From Gluconobacter japonicus (GTDB lineage Bacteria; Pseudomonadota; Alphaproteobacteria; Acetobacterales; Acetobacteraceae), in the NCBI RefSeq assembly GCF_002723975.1, contig NZ_BEWO01000014.1:1-64000 (forward strand): a stretch of DNA of 64,000 nt, given 5' to 3'. The notes under the pieces were generated by a model. That model was given only the letters and a program-made list of their open reading frames with translations. It did no database searches and was not told the origin of the DNA. Below are positions 51,607-59,837 of this stretch, piece after piece (position 1 is the stretch's first letter; every line of letters begins with the position of its first letter). The position numbers and the translations under genes are program-made.

Positions 51607-53253
51607 TTAGAATGCGGCCTGAACACGCCCGACGACTGCATCTCCCGTCCGGCCATTCTGATTGACGGTTGTGGTGCTGCGGCTGACAATGAAATGGTTA
51701 TAATCCACCATGAATTTGAAGTGACGGTTGGGATACCAGTTCAGCCCTGTTGCCCACACTGTCTGCTGGCCTCCGCGAACGCCATCTGGCCTATCGAGAC
51801 GGCTGTTCAGGTCAGCCACACTGTAACGTGCGGCGATTTCAAGGGCTCCCCATTGATTGCGGGCTGGATCGAATTCGCCATCCGGGGAAACACCAGGAGC
51901 CAGAAAGCCGCCTTCCTGAATGCTATAACGGCGCGGATTTCCGAAGAGCGTATAGCCAATGGCGCTATACCATCCCTGAAAGGCAAGAGAGGGCAACCCG
52001 CCTGATCGTTCGATCCCAATGCGGTAATATTCTGCTTTGAGCAGCAGCCGCTTCCAGCGTAAGGCAAATTCAGGACCCGCGGACCAGACCTGAGCGACAT
52101 TCTGGATGGCACCTGTTGTTTGCAGAACGGATTCACCGATGTTGACTTCGGGGCGTTGGATAAAGGTGTAGCTGCGTCCGTCTTCCGTCTGGGCGACCTT
52201 GAAAGACGCAATGGAAGAAACGCCTACATGCAGATCCACGTCTTTGGTGACAACCGGACGTCCAGCCACGCGGAATGTCCCGCCGGTCTGGCTGTCCGTT
52301 ACATGTTTGCCAATGGGAAGGTAATACTGGTTTTCGGCGCGGTTACCCCAGCTTTGCCCAGTAAAGTAGCCGCCAATCCACCAACGGTCTGCATAATGTA
52401 AACCACCGATGCTGAAGCGGGCGTCATTGGCGGCAATAGTGCGTACCATATCTACGATGGCAGGACGCTCCAGCAGAAGGAAATCGTTGGAGCTTTCGGC
52501 GTCTTCTTCCGTGACGCGTGGCTGAAAATAGCCGACTGTCAGGATCGTATTATGCAGGCCGGCGTAGTTGATGTTGGCTTCATACAACCCGACCTGACCA
52601 TCAAAATTTCCATGTCCGAAGTCGGGAGTGACGTTCGCGATCCAGTCCTTGTAGCGGAAGGAGAAAGGGATTCGCAGTCGGCGACTGTTGGATGTGAAGG
52701 AATTGAAATTGCCCCGGCTTTCTCCATTGCGTTGGGATACTCCGAGGAAGCCTCCAAAGTCTTCCTGGAAGGCGAGTCCGATGGACAGAGCATAGGCACC
52801 GTCCGCAGTTTTGAAGGTCGGTCTGCCATTGGGGAATCCAATTTTCATTCCGCCGATCGAGACTTCCTCGTCCTGACTCGAGGCCTGCTGAAAATCTTTC
52901 CATGATGATACGATGCCGCGGTCTGACGGTGGTGTATCCTGCGCGAGAGGTGTTCTTCTCAGAATGGAGATCGGGGCGGCTGTCTGAAGAAGAGGAGGGG
53001 GCGGCAGGTAACCGGCTCGTTGACGATAAGGATTGGCTTCGGTTTCTTCCCGCTGTCTCGCGAGAAGTGCGCTGGTGCGTTTGTGTTCAGCGGCACGCTC
53101 TTTCTTTAATTCCTGAACTTCAGCCTGCATGGCACGGATCTGTCGTTCCATGAGTTCCAGACGATCTGCGGCCGATGCTTCTTTCTCTGGCAGGCAAGAA
53201 AGAAGGAGTGTTGTTGTAGCGAGCAGTGTCAGTCGGGAAAGGAAGACAGGCAT
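51607..53253 (-). CDS. OprP/OprO-like porin (paralogue 1)
   Basis: About 548 residues: signal peptide (MPVFLSRLTLLATTTLLLSC..EASA), a coiled coil (ADRLELMERQIRAMQAEVQELKKERAAEHKR), then a 16-strand type barrel matching the polyphosphate/phosphate-selective porin family: YADRWWIGGYFTGQSWG, QTVWATGLNWYPNRHFKFMVDYNHFIVSR and the last strand VVGRVQAAF. It is a close paralogue of the porin at 53.5-55.2 kb. The start at 53253 is chosen over the upstream ATG at 53322. A weak Pho-type site is upstream. Confidence 0.88.
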   Translation of the reverse strand: MPVFLSRLTLLATTTLLLSCLPEKEASAADRLELMERQIRAMQAEVQELKKERAAEHKRTSALLARQREETEANPYRQRAGYLPPPPLLQTAAPISILRRTPLAQDTPPSDRGIVSSWKDFQQASSQDEEVSIGGMKIGFPNGRPTFKTADGAYALSIGLAFQEDFGGFLGVSQRNGESRGNFNSFTSNSRRLRIPFSFRYKDWIANVTPDFGHGNFDGQVGLYEANINYAGLHNTILTVGYFQPRVTEEDAESSNDFLLLERPAIVDMVRTIAANDARFSIGGLHYADRWWIGGYFTGQSWGNRAENQYYLPIGKHVTDSQTGGTFRVAGRPVVTKDVDLHVGVSSIASFKVAQTEDGRSYTFIQRPEVNIGESVLQTTGAIQNVAQVWSAGPEFALRWKRLLLKAEYYRIGIERSGGLPSLAFQGWYSAIGYTLFGNPRRYSIQEGGFLAPGVSPDGEFDPARNQWGALEIAARYSVADLNSRLDRPDGVRGGQQTVWATGLNWYPNRHFKFMVDYNHFIVSRSTTTVNQNGRTGDAVVGRVQAAF

Positions 53254-53289
53254 CGTGTGAAAAGCGTCCTGATAATACTCAAGTGACTC

Positions 53290-53305
53290 TGACAGCAGGC
53301 TGTCA
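53290..53305 (-). promoter_or_regulatory. Possible Pho-box half-sites before porin 1
   Basis: TGACAGCAGGCTGTCA forms a perfect six-base inverted repeat around CAGG, 37-52 bases before the chosen start. The minus strand reads CTGTCAG, close to the Pho half-site CTGTCAT. Only weak support as a PhoB site. Confidence 0.3.
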
Positions 53306-53457
53306 AAGAGTGGAACGCTCAAGAAAGTAAGGGTTTCCCCTGAGAGCGCAGAGCCTACTCTCTAATCACAAACAAGGAAGGTGTGCGTATCATTGTGCGA
53401 CACCGTTGCTTGAGGTTTGGAGTGCGCAGTTCGCTGTACGGTGAGGGGCATAAAAAA

Positions 53458-53485
53458 GGCGGAAACAGCTCGCGCCATTTCCGCC
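53458..53485 (-). terminator. Terminator of porin 2
   Basis: On the minus strand GGCGGAAA (53485-53478) and TTTCCGCC (53465-53458) form a stem, followed by TTTTTT at 53457-53452, downstream of the porin ending at 53506. Confidence 0.75.
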
Positions 53486-53505
53486 TGAGAGAGACTGGAA
53501 AAGTG

Positions 53506-55197
53506 TTAGAAACCAGCCTGGATACGCGCTGCGATGGAATTGCCTGTACGGCCGTACAGGTTGGTTGTCTGCATGCTGCGGGACACGATGAAGTGGCTGT
53601 AATCAAGCATGAAGCGGAAATGGCGGTTCGGGTACCAGTTCAGACCACCCGTCCAGACGGTTTGCTGACCACCACGAATGACGTTTTTGGCGTTGGCTTC
53701 GTTGAGACCGCTGTTGAGGTCGATCACGCTGTAATGACCAACGACTTCAAGTGCGCCCCACTGGTTGAGAGCGGGATTGAATTCTTCATTGGCTTTGACA
53801 CCAGGAGCGCCAAATGCGCCTTCCTTGTAATTATACATGCGGGGGTCACCAAAGAGGGTATAGGCGGCAGAACCATACCATCCTTGAAAACCAGCAGTCT
53901 TCAGACCGGGTCCATCGCGTTCGACGCCAACGTGATAGTATTCGCCTTTGACAACAAGGCGTTTCCAGCGAAGACCTAGTTCCGGACCAGCGGCCCAGAC
54001 CTGCGCAGCGTTCGTGATTCCGCCTGTAGCTGCAAGGTTTGCTTCGCCAATATCAAATTCGGGACGCTGACCAAAGGAAGTCGAACGAGAGCAGTGGTTT
54101 GCGTCCGTCCCCGTGTTACAGGCCAGTTTGAACGCTGACATCGTCGAAACACCGACGTGCAGATCCACATCCTTGGTAGCAATGGGACGTCCGGCAATAC
54201 GTAGAACAGCTCCTGTCTGACTGTCCACTGTGCTGCTGCTGCCGCCACCATAATAGGTGCTGCCATTGTCGGAGCCGTTGCGATGGCCCCATTCTTGGCC
54301 TGTAAAGTATCCGGCAACCCACCAGCGTTTCTCGTAATGAAGACCACCGACGCTGAAGCGGGCATCGCCAGCGGCGATATTACGGACCATATCGGTGATG
54401 CTGGGGCGCTCGAGCGTGAAGAAGTCGTTGGAGCTTTCGGAATCTTCTTCGGTGACGCGTGGCTGGAAGTAACCGGCCGTCAGGATTGTGTTCCGGAATC
54501 CGGTGTAGTTCAGGTTGCCTTCGTACAGTCCGACGTAGCCGTCATTATGGTTTGCGCCGAAGTCAGGTGTAACGGCTGCGACCCAGTTCTTGTATCGGAA
54601 CATGAAGGGAATACGCAGACGACGCATATTGGACGTGAAGCTGTTGAAAGCGCCTCTTGCTTCACCCTTACGAGGGCCGGAGTTAAAGAAGCCGCCGAAA
54701 TCTTCATGGAAGGCCAATCCGATTGAAAGGGCGTAAGCGCCATCGGAAGACTGGATGGTAGGCCGTCCTTTTGGGAAGCCGATTTTCACACCACCAACGG
54801 TGACTTCTTCATCCTGGGCTGTCGCACGTTGGAAGTCAGACCAGGACGTGATGTCTGCACGGTCTGAAGCCGGACGGCCGATGTCAGGTCCACCGGTTCC
54901 TTTCCGAACGGTGATCAGAGGCGCGTTGGATTGAGGGTGAGAGCCGATATAGCTGTTACGCTGCCCGTATGGGTTGTTTTCTGCATCTTCACGCTGATGA
55001 GCAAGAACAGCACGGGCCCGTTTGACCTCTTCATTGTGCTCTTTCTTCATGGTGTTCAACTGCGCCTGCATGGCACGGATCTGACGCTCCATGATCTCCA
55101 TTTGGTCTGCGGCATGCGCATGGCCAGTGAGAGTGCCGAGAGACATCAGGGTGGAAGTGGCCAGAAGAGCGGTTGTTCTTCGAAAAGAGAAAGTCAT
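53506..55197 (-). CDS. OprP/OprO-like porin (paralogue 2)
   Basis: About 563 residues: signal peptide (MTFSFRRTTALLATSTLMSLGTLTGHAHA-A), N-terminal coiled coil (ADQMEIMERQIRAMQAQLNTMKKEHNEEVKR), then the phosphate-selective porin barrel (YEKRWWVAGYFTGQEWG, GGQQTVWTGGLNWYPNRHFRFMLDYSHFIVSRSM). The barrel is the same family as its neighbour: about the same strand order, with a loop insertion (residues with SDNGSTYYGGGSS) absent in paralogue 1. The start at 55197 (55320 is unlikely) is downstream of Pho-box-like half-sites at 55282-55310 and 85 bases or more from them. Its stop has a terminator. Confidence 0.88.
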   Translation of the reverse strand: MTFSFRRTTALLATSTLMSLGTLTGHAHAADQMEIMERQIRAMQAQLNTMKKEHNEEVKRARAVLAHQREDAENNPYGQRNSYIGSHPQSNAPLITVRKGTGGPDIGRPASDRADITSWSDFQRATAQDEEVTVGGVKIGFPKGRPTIQSSDGAYALSIGLAFHEDFGGFFNSGPRKGEARGAFNSFTSNMRRLRIPFMFRYKNWVAAVTPDFGANHNDGYVGLYEGNLNYTGFRNTILTAGYFQPRVTEEDSESSNDFFTLERPSITDMVRNIAAGDARFSVGGLHYEKRWWVAGYFTGQEWGHRNGSDNGSTYYGGGSSSTVDSQTGAVLRIAGRPIATKDVDLHVGVSTMSAFKLACNTGTDANHCSRSTSFGQRPEFDIGEANLAATGGITNAAQVWAAGPELGLRWKRLVVKGEYYHVGVERDGPGLKTAGFQGWYGSAAYTLFGDPRMYNYKEGAFGAPGVKANEEFNPALNQWGALEVVGHYSVIDLNSGLNEANAKNVIRGGQQTVWTGGLNWYPNRHFRFMLDYSHFIVSRSMQTTNLYGRTGNSIAARIQAGF

Positions 55198-55281
55198 TGC
55201 CGCGGTGCATCCCTTGCGTGAATGGCAGGTTGTCCACGGCGGAGGTATCTGATTCTCTTTTTTGAAGAGTGGGAAGGTTTC

Positions 55282-55320
55282 ATGACGACTGAAAGACTCT
55301 TTTATGACAAATGGTGTCAT
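55282..55320 (-). promoter_or_regulatory. Pho-box array upstream of porin 2
   Basis: On the minus strand half-sites TTGTCAT, GAGTCTT and TCGTCAT are spaced 11 bases apart, as in PhoB direct-repeat boxes (consensus CTGTCAT at 11-base spacing). A six-base inverted repeat ATGACA/TGTCAT (55304-55320) overlaps the array. It lies about 85-115 bases before porin 2. Confidence 0.55.
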
Positions 55321-55427
55321 GTCTTTGAAAATATGTGTCTTTCTGAAAATCCGTTTGCGAATGACTGTTTTCCGGGGATGCAGGTCCGGAAAACCTGTGT
55401 CATTTTTGCCTCACCCCGTCTTTGTGT

Positions 55428-55445
55428 CTGTCATGAAACTATCAT
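55428..55445 (+). promoter_or_regulatory. Pho box upstream of pstS
   Basis: CTGTCATGAAACTATCAT: two CTGTCAT-type half-sites (one mismatch in the second) separated by four bases, a near-consensus PhoB box, 77 bases before the pstS start. A further half-site GTGTCAT is at 55397-55403. Confidence 0.75.
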
Positions 55446-55521
55446 GCGCATGCCTCTGTTTCTCCTGACGGGCTGGGTCTAGTAGATAATCCGGTTTTTC
55501 AATGCCCGATGAGGGATCATC

Positions 55522-56538
55522 ATGATTAAGAGCAAGCTTGCGCTTTTCGGCTTCGTCGCAATGACAGCCTTGGGGTCTGTTTCCCTGTCTTCCGCCCGCG
55601 CTGCGGATATTACGGGAGCAGGCTCCAGCTTTGCCGCTCCGATCTATGGAGCATGGGGCGAGGGCGCCAAGCGTCAGGCTGGCATCAACGTGAACTACCA
55701 GAGTGTTGGTTCCAGTGCTGGTCAGGATCAGGTTGTGGCCCGCACGGTTGATTTCGGCGCTTCTGATAAGCCGATGGCTGCGGCCCGTCTGGCTTCTGAG
55801 CACCTGTATCAGTTTCCGACCGTCATGAGTGGCATCGTTGTTGTCGTAAATGTTCCGGGCATTGAGCCGGGTACGCTCCGTCTGGATGGTCCGACACTGG
55901 CTGCGCTGTATGATGGTGAAATCACGGAATGGGATGACGACCGTATCAAGGCTCTCAACCCAGGCCTGAAGCTGCCAGAAACGGACGTCGCTCCGGTTCA
56001 TCGCGCTGATGGTTCTGGCACCAGCTTCGTTTTCACGTCCTATCTGTCTCAGGTGTCCCCTGAGTGGAAACAGAAGCTGGGCGCTGGCACATCTGTAGCG
56101 TGGCCAGGCGGTTCCGGTGCACGTGGAAATGATGGCATTGCAGCTATGGTCAAGCAGACCGAAGGTGGCATTGGTTACGTTGAGTATTCCTATGCTGCGC
56201 AAAATCACCTGAATATCGCCCAGATGAAGAATCATACGGGTGCATTTGTCTCCCCGACGCTGAAGAGCTTTGTGGAAGCTGCAAATGCTGCGGATTGGAC
56301 ACACGCCGACCATTATGCCGTGAACCTGCTGGACACGGCGGGTCCGGGGGCATGGCCTATTGTGACGGCTACGTTCGTTCTGGTTCCAACCAACCCGAAG
56401 GATGCTACGACGGCCAAGGCCGTTCGTGATTTCTTTGCCTGGGGTTTCCAGCATGGCGATGCGGATAACACTCGTCTTGACTATGTTGGCCTTCCGCAAA
56501 GCGTGAAGGATGCCGTATTGGCAGGTTGGGGGAAGTAA
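55522..56538 (+). CDS. pstS: Phosphate ABC transporter substrate-binding protein PstS
   Basis: 338 residues with a Sec signal peptide (FGFVAMTALGSVSLSSARA-A). The mature protein has the phosphate-binding motifs of PstS: TGAGSSFAAPIYGAW, YQSVGSSAGQDQVVARTVDFGASDKPM, RADGSGTSFVFTSYLSQ and GGIGYVEYSYAAQNHL. PstS is the periplasmic phosphate-capturing subunit. The PstCAB permease/ATPase genes are not downstream here; the next gene is an unrelated exporter behind a terminator. A Pho box precedes it and the two porin paralogues lie beside it, so this is a phosphate-uptake unit. Confidence 0.95.
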   Translation: MIKSKLALFGFVAMTALGSVSLSSARAADITGAGSSFAAPIYGAWGEGAKRQAGINVNYQSVGSSAGQDQVVARTVDFGASDKPMAAARLASEHLYQFPTVMSGIVVVVNVPGIEPGTLRLDGPTLAALYDGEITEWDDDRIKALNPGLKLPETDVAPVHRADGSGTSFVFTSYLSQVSPEWKQKLGAGTSVAWPGGSGARGNDGIAAMVKQTEGGIGYVEYSYAAQNHLNIAQMKNHTGAFVSPTLKSFVEAANAADWTHADHYAVNLLDTAGPGAWPIVTATFVLVPTNPKDATTAKAVRDFFAWGFQHGDADNTRLDYVGLPQSVKDAVLAGWGK

Positions 56539-56619
56539 TCTTCCCCGTTTGCTGGTCTGACCGGCTGTTTCTCCCAGTTTGGGGATAGTCAGCTCAGACA
56601 AAAAGGCGTTGAGTACAGA

Positions 56620-56655
56620 AGCGGGCCTCTCCAGATGCGAGAAGCCCGCTTTCCT
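56620..56655 (+). terminator. Terminator of pstS
   Basis: AGCGGGC (56620-56626) pairs with GCCCGCT (56644-56650), loop 17 bases, then TTCCTGTTTTT. It lies 80 bases after pstS. The next gene's longest start codon (56635) falls within the loop. Confidence 0.65.
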
Positions 56656-57930
56656 GTTTTTGCCTTGCCCAGACATGGTGCGATTTTGTCCGCTTCCTCC
56701 AAGCCTGATGTCCCTGTAGGGACGCTTTCTCCGGTTGTCCGAATTCTGATCGGACTGATTTTCATTCTGGGGCCTGTTTCAACAGATATGTATCTGCCTG
56801 CATTTCCCATGCTGGAGCACGATCTGGGGGCGGGGGCCGGCTCGGCACAGCTTACACTGACGGCGTGGTTGGCGGGACTTGCCATCGGGCAGTTTACGTT
56901 GGGGCCGCTCTGCGACCGTTATGGCCGTAAATTACCGTTACTGCTTGGACTGGTGGTTTACGTGATCGCTTCAGCCCTGCTGGCTGTTGTCACGAATTTC
57001 CATCTTTTCTGCGCTCTGCGGTTTATTGCCGCTATGGGTGGTGCAACAACGTCTGTTGCACCACGCGCCATGGTGCGCGATGTCGCGACGGGGACTGCTG
57101 GTGTTAAGCTGATGTCCCAACTGATGCTGATTTTTGGATTGGGGCCTTTGTTGGCACCTTCAATCGGCAGCTTTCTTCTGGATCTTGGTGAATGGCGTCT
57201 CATTTTCTGGGTAGGCGCCGGGTTTGGCGTTTTCCTTTTTCTGGGGACGTGGTTCCTGCTGCCAGATACTTTTCCCCCTGAAAAGCGTTTTGCGCTTCCT
57301 TTTACGGGGGTGGTCGCCCGTTACCGGAATTTGATGACGGAACCTCTATTCTGTTCGGCAGCCATGGTGGCGAGTTTCAGTACGTTCACCATGTTTGCCT
57401 ATCTTTCCAATGCACCTGCCCTTTTTGAGGGGATACTGCATTTTTCGCCGCGTCTTTTTGCCATGTTCTTTGGCCTGAATGCGGTTGGATTCGTACTCGG
57501 ATCGCAGATCAATGCGCGGCTGGCCCACAGGTTTCTTTTTACCCGGGTCATGGAGTACGGCATGATGGCCGTGTTGACCTTTACGCTTCTTGGCGTACTG
57601 GCCTGCTCTCTTGGAGTGGTTGGCCCGCAGAATCCGTGGCCGCTCTGTGTGTTGATCTTTTGCACGACAACATGTCTGGGATTTGTCGGGCCGAATGCTG
57701 GTGTTCTGGCTTTGACGCATCATGGGCATCAGGCGGGGGCCGCCTCTGCCCTGATCGGGACGCTGAACTGGACCATCGCAGGAGGTGCAGGCGTTTTGAT
57801 GGCGCTGCTGCCGTCACACTGGGTCGGGTCCACATCAGTCGGGATGCTGATCGGAATTCTGGGCTGTTGGGTCAGCGATCTCTGGCGCCGCAGGCTGGAT
57901 CCGGACTCCTATCTTTCAGTTCGGCACTGA
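56635..57930 (+). CDS. Bcr/CflA-type MFS drug exporter
   Basis: 431 residues as read from ATG 56635, with 12 TM helices of the drug:H+ antiporter-1 (Bcr/CflA) type: LIFILGPVSTDMYLPAFPML, LTLTAWLAGLAIGQFTLGPLCDRYGRKLPLLLG (the conserved TM2-3 loop), RFIAAMGGATTSVAPRAMVRD, PLLAPSIGSFLLDLGEWRLIFWVGAGFG. The start is doubtful: 56635 lies inside the pstS terminator loop with no ribosome site. TTG codons at 56665 and 56686 are in frame and may be used. Substrates of the family are bicyclomycin-like and other drugs. Confidence 0.85.
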   Translation: MREARFPVFALPRHGAILSASSKPDVPVGTLSPVVRILIGLIFILGPVSTDMYLPAFPMLEHDLGAGAGSAQLTLTAWLAGLAIGQFTLGPLCDRYGRKLPLLLGLVVYVIASALLAVVTNFHLFCALRFIAAMGGATTSVAPRAMVRDVATGTAGVKLMSQLMLIFGLGPLLAPSIGSFLLDLGEWRLIFWVGAGFGVFLFLGTWFLLPDTFPPEKRFALPFTGVVARYRNLMTEPLFCSAAMVASFSTFTMFAYLSNAPALFEGILHFSPRLFAMFFGLNAVGFVLGSQINARLAHRFLFTRVMEYGMMAVLTFTLLGVLACSLGVVGPQNPWPLCVLIFCTTTCLGFVGPNAGVLALTHHGHQAGAASALIGTLNWTIAGGAGVLMALLPSHWVGSTSVGMLIGILGCWVSDLWRRRLDPDSYLSVRH

Positions 57931-57946
57931 TTTCAGGAGTTCTTGG

Positions 57947-57972
57947 CCAAAGGCTGAAAAATCAGCCTTTGG
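57947..57972. terminator. Hairpin between the MFS and the 46-residue gene
   Basis: Perfect 11-base stem CCAAAGGCTGA / TCAGCCTTTGG with an AAAA loop, overlapping the minus-strand stop at 57962-57964. There is no clear T run, so termination strength is uncertain. Confidence 0.55.
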
Positions 57973-58102
57973 AAGAAACGCGGTCAGCAGCAACTGTAGC
58001 GATCATCAGAGCGCCGATCACAGGCACGAAAGCAATCATTGAGAATTCGGCGAGAAGGCTGGTTGGCAGGCCGATCAGGTGGATCAGTGTCATGGACGTC
58101 AT
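57962..58102 (-). CDS. Small membrane protein, 46 residues
   Basis: A short frame from ATG 58102 with GGAGAT 8 bases upstream and a stop inside the hairpin at 57962-57964. The protein MTSMTLIHLIGLPTSLLAEF followed by SMIAFVPVIGALMIATVAA has one or two hydrophobic helices and a short hydrophilic tail DRVSSKG. It has no recognised family. A good ribosome site and a downstream hairpin argue it is real. Confidence 0.55.
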   Translation of the reverse strand: MTSMTLIHLIGLPTSLLAEFSMIAFVPVIGALMIATVAADRVSSKG

Positions 58103-58380
58103 GGAAGTTATCTCCGTTTTACTTGCCGTTGATGGCGTGGGACGGGAGAAACTCCAGAAGTGCCCTGCAAGGCAATAAATGAAGATGCGGGATCAGCTCT
58201 GCGTTTGACGCATGAACCTTTGCCAGAACTTTTCCACATTTGGCGAGAATGGAATAACTTCTGCTCAAATATGACTATTTCGTTATCAGTGGAGATGTAT
58301 TCTATTCCGCCTTTTCTGGATTTCTCTGACACCAAAATCCAGAAAAGGCTCTTGTTTGCGCAATAAAATTGCGTCTGGTC
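58103..58380. other. Intergenic region with long inverted repeat
   Basis: 278 bases without a supported gene. It contains a 14-base perfect inverted repeat CCTTTTCTGGATTT (58310-58323) / AAATCCAGAAAAGG (58335-58348), loop 11 bases, downstream of the convergent DUF2721 gene. It could be a terminator lacking a T run or a repeat element. Confidence 0.45.
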
Positions 58381-58884
58381 TCATTTTGCGTTTGGGTACG
58401 GGAGAGAAAGCCGGTCTCTGCGGAGACCGTGCCAGCTCAAAAAAGTGTCTGCCAGAAAGAAGGAAAGTGCCCCGACAGTGCAGGCGAGAGCTATGCCGAA
58501 AAAGGCTAGCAGCCATGTGGATGTGCTGGCATCACGTAAAGAACCAACAAAAAGAGCCATTGCTGCTCCGCAGGTCGAGGCTCCGCCGATTGCATTCAGC
58601 ATGATGGCGGCATCCAGCACGAAGATTCGCCGGTGGAGTCTGATCTCATGGGCTGCCAGACGCTCGGGCGTATAAAACGGATCTGGCGTGTCTGTGTCAG
58701 AAGGGGGCGTCGACAGTCGTTTGCGCACGTCTTCCAGGTGGTCAGCCACGCGTGCCAAGCGTGTATTGAACACGTTGATCAGTGTACCGATGCCTGAAAG
58801 CATGAAAACAGGCGTCAGGGCGATTTGGATCAGATGGGCGGCGCTATCGACCGCGTCCGGGTCGTAGGAAACAGGAAAGGGCAT
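58381..58884 (-). CDS. DUF2721 family membrane protein
   Basis: 167 residues: a helix LIQIALTPVFMLSGIGTLINVFNTRLARVADHLEDVRKRL, a central cytoplasmic segment with HEIRLHRRIFVLDAAIMLNAIGGASTCGAAMALFVG and a final hydrophobic hairpin (LLAFFGIALACTVGALSFFLADTFLSW). This layout matches the DUF2721 family; function unknown. The ATG at 58884 is where the conserved region begins; the upstream in-frame ATG at 58941 is not. No partner genes nearby, and it converges with the 46-residue gene. Confidence 0.8.
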   Translation of the reverse strand: MPFPVSYDPDAVDSAAHLIQIALTPVFMLSGIGTLINVFNTRLARVADHLEDVRKRLSTPPSDTDTPDPFYTPERLAAHEIRLHRRIFVLDAAIMLNAIGGASTCGAAMALFVGSLRDASTSTWLLAFFGIALACTVGALSFFLADTFLSWHGLRRDRLSLPYPNAK

Positions 58885-58991
58885 GGCGCCTTTTATACTG
58901 TATCTTCCGGCAGCGAAAAGACGCGGTGCTCTGGAAAACATCCCCCGACATGGAGTAGGGAAAGACAGCCATTTTCAGAGATGCCGACTTC

Positions 58992-59837
58992 ATGCCTGTC
59001 ATTGCCCGTCTGTTTCGCCCGGTTTGTACGATGCTTGGGCTTGGAGTGATTGCTGTCTCTTCTGCTTTTGCACAGGATGCTGGTCACTGTTCAGGGACTG
59101 CACGGCAGGTTGAATTCGCGTGCCAGACCTGGACTGAGATTGACCGTGCCGTACATGCTGGGGTGGATACCATTATTATTCCCGTCGGTGGGACCGAACA
59201 GAGCGGTCCTTACATGGCTGTGGGCAAGCATAATGTTCGTGCACAGGTTCTGGCTGACGAGATTGCCCGACAGGCAGGACATACCCTTGTGGCGCCTGTC
59301 GTGGCCTATGTGCCGGAAGGATCGACGGACCCTCGTACCTCTCATATGCGTTTTGCGGGAACGATTTCAGTTCCTGCTGCTGTATTTGAAGGGCTGCTGA
59401 GGGGCGCTGCGGAGAGCTTCCGGGTTCAGGGCTTTCGGAAGATCATTTTGCTTGGAGACCATGGTGGCTATCAGGCTTCCATGGCTCACGTCGCGCAGGA
59501 TCTGAACAAACGCTGGAAAGGTCAGGCGGCTGTTCTGGATCTGCGCGATTACTACGAGGTTATTCCCCATCAATATGCTGACGCCCTGAAAGCACAGGGC
59601 CATGCGGCGGAGGTGGGACTACATGCGGAACTGAGCGATACATCTCTGATGCTGGCGGTCGACCCGTCCCTGGTACGTCAGGACGCTCTGAGGACCGCCC
59701 CGAAACCCGGTGCCGCCGATGGTGTCTATGGCGGTGACCCCCGGCAGGCTACAGCCGCGCTGGGGCGTATCGGTACTGAGATGCAGATACGCACCGCTGT
59801 AACGGCACTTCAGTCCTTCAACAGGAGCCATCCATGA
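58992..59837 (+). CDS. Secreted creatininase-family protein
   Basis: 281 residues with a signal peptide (MLGLGVIAVSSAFA-Q). The creatininase fold is seen in TIIIPVGGTEQSGPYMAVGKHNVRAQVLADEIARQ and GFRKIILLGDHGGYQASMAHVAQDL, with the metal-site Glu in GTEQ and His/Asp in GDHGG; the usual 'GTEQHGPHLPL..D' is here GTEQSGPY..GKHN, as in a secreted subgroup. Family members are metal amidohydrolases such as creatininase and FAPy deformylase-like proteins. It overlaps the beta-propeller gene by four bases (ATGA at 59834), so the two act together. Confidence 0.75.
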   Translation: MPVIARLFRPVCTMLGLGVIAVSSAFAQDAGHCSGTARQVEFACQTWTEIDRAVHAGVDTIIIPVGGTEQSGPYMAVGKHNVRAQVLADEIARQAGHTLVAPVVAYVPEGSTDPRTSHMRFAGTISVPAAVFEGLLRGAAESFRVQGFRKIILLGDHGGYQASMAHVAQDLNKRWKGQAAVLDLRDYYEVIPHQYADALKAQGHAAEVGLHAELSDTSLMLAVDPSLVRQDALRTAPKPGAADGVYGGDPRQATAALGRIGTEMQIRTAVTALQSFNRSHP

